Shown piece by piece: positions 5,760 through 6,145 of a stretch of 6,145 nucleotides of DNA. A program made the translations under genes and the position numbers. How positions within the stretch are numbered: the first letter of the stretch is position 1; every line of letters begins with the position of its first letter. Where the stretch lies: positions 1 to 6,145 of the forward strand of contig NZ_CAJUBK010000094.1 in assembly GCF_910584465.1 (NCBI RefSeq), in the 5' to 3' direction. Under the pieces are notes generated by a model. It saw only the letters and a list, made by a program, of their open reading frames with translations. It was not told the DNA's origin and ran no database searches. This DNA comes from an uncultured Oscillibacter sp. (lineage in GTDB: Bacteria; Bacillota; Clostridia; Oscillospirales; Oscillospiraceae).

Positions 5760-6145
5760 GATACATCCGCCTCCTTCTGCAGGACCGGGCATCCGCCCAG
5801 GGTGTCCGCCAAGATCTGGGGCAGGATCTCCGCCGGGCTCCCCCGGTGGCGCAGCCGCCCGTCGCCCACCACGATGACCTCATCCGCCAGGGAGATGATC
5901 CGCTCCTGGTGGGAGATGACGATCATGGTCGCGCCCCCGGCGGCGTGGAGCTGCTCGAAGGTCTCCGTCAGCCGGGCGAAGGACCACAGGTCGATGCCCG
6001 CCTCCGGCTCGTCGAAGATCATCAGCTTCCCCTGGCGGGCCAGGATGGAGGCGATCTCGATGCGCTTGACCTCGCCGCCGGAGAGGGAGGCGTCCACCTC
6101 CCGGTCCAGGTAGTCGTTGGCGCACAGGCCCACCCGGGTGAGGTA
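5756..6145 (-). CDS. sufC: SufC-like ABC ATPase, C-terminal part (5' end off window)
   Basis: The last 129 residues of an ABC-type ATPase, open to the window edge. Visible motifs, numbered from the edge, are the signature LSGGEVKRIEIA (21-32), Walker B LMIFDEPE (41-48) with catalytic E46, the D-loop AGIDLWS (49-55) and the H-loop histidine in ISHQER. The Walker A motif lies off the edge. There are no membrane segments. DEPEAGIDLWSF differs from the DEIDSGLD seen in E. coli-type SufC and fits the SufC-like partners of short SufB proteins in clostridia and archaea. It should bind and hydrolyse ATP to drive Fe-S assembly on SufB, its immediate downstream neighbour, with translation coupled through the ATGA overlap. 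The GTG at 6133 is an internal valine, not a start. The operon promoter is off window. Confidence 0.88.
   Translation of the reverse strand, partial: YLTRVGLCANDYLDREVDASLSGGEVKRIEIASILARQGKLMIFDEPEAGIDLWSFARLTETFEQLHAAGGATMIVISHQERIISLADEVIVVGDGRLRHRGSPAEILPQILADTLGGCPVLQKEADVS

Noticed and set aside
4944..6113. A 389-codon plus-strand open frame opposite sufB and sufC
   Set aside because: It spans two genuine minus-strand genes and its composition is typical of an antisense shadow.

Overview
The window comes from a GC-rich bacterial chromosome with strong AGGAGG-type ribosome binding sites, A+T-rich sigma-A-like promoters and anaerobe-type iron-sulfur proteins. These point to a GC-rich member of the Clostridia, plausibly a gut Oscillospiraceae-type bacterium. 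That placement is an inference from gene style, not from a marker gene. There is no rRNA, tRNA, CRISPR array, transposase, phage gene or attachment site.

Layout, left to right. (1) Positions 1-1799, minus strand: an almost complete iron-sulfur flavoprotein. It fuses a NuoF-type [4Fe-4S] domain to a GltD/NfnB-like FAD/NAD(P)H module; only its last few residues lie off the left edge. (2) Positions 1800-2072: a divergent intergenic region holding one good promoter for each flanking gene and a pair of 10-bp direct repeats upstream of the minus-strand promoter. (3) Positions 2073-2846, plus strand: a Cof-type HAD phosphatase. (4) Positions 2847-3092: a 246-bp non-coding region with a GC-rich hairpin, T-rich near-repeats, a perfect 10-bp inverted repeat overlapping a promoter -35 box, and a leader that can fold over the next gene's ribosome binding site. 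(5) Positions 3093-4757, plus strand: a peptide-type ABC transporter substrate-binding lipoprotein with no permease beside it. (6) Positions 4769-4800: a perfect 14-bp stem terminator shared by two convergent genes, followed by a 9-bp tandem duplication. (7) Positions 4836-6145, minus strand: a compact SufC-SufB pair for Fe-S cluster assembly, coupled by an ATGA overlap, with the SufC amino terminus off the right edge.

The window is three or four independent transcription units. Two carry an anaerobic Fe-S theme: the electron-transfer flavoprotein would need several clusters, and the SufC-SufB pair is a cluster-assembly machine. Nothing in the sequence links them directly. The HAD phosphatase and the lipoprotein each have their own promoter. 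I see no clear evidence of an undescribed system. The items most worth a second look are the domain fusion with its cysteine-rich tail, the minimal SufCB pair, and the regulatory architecture in front of the orphan lipoprotein gene.
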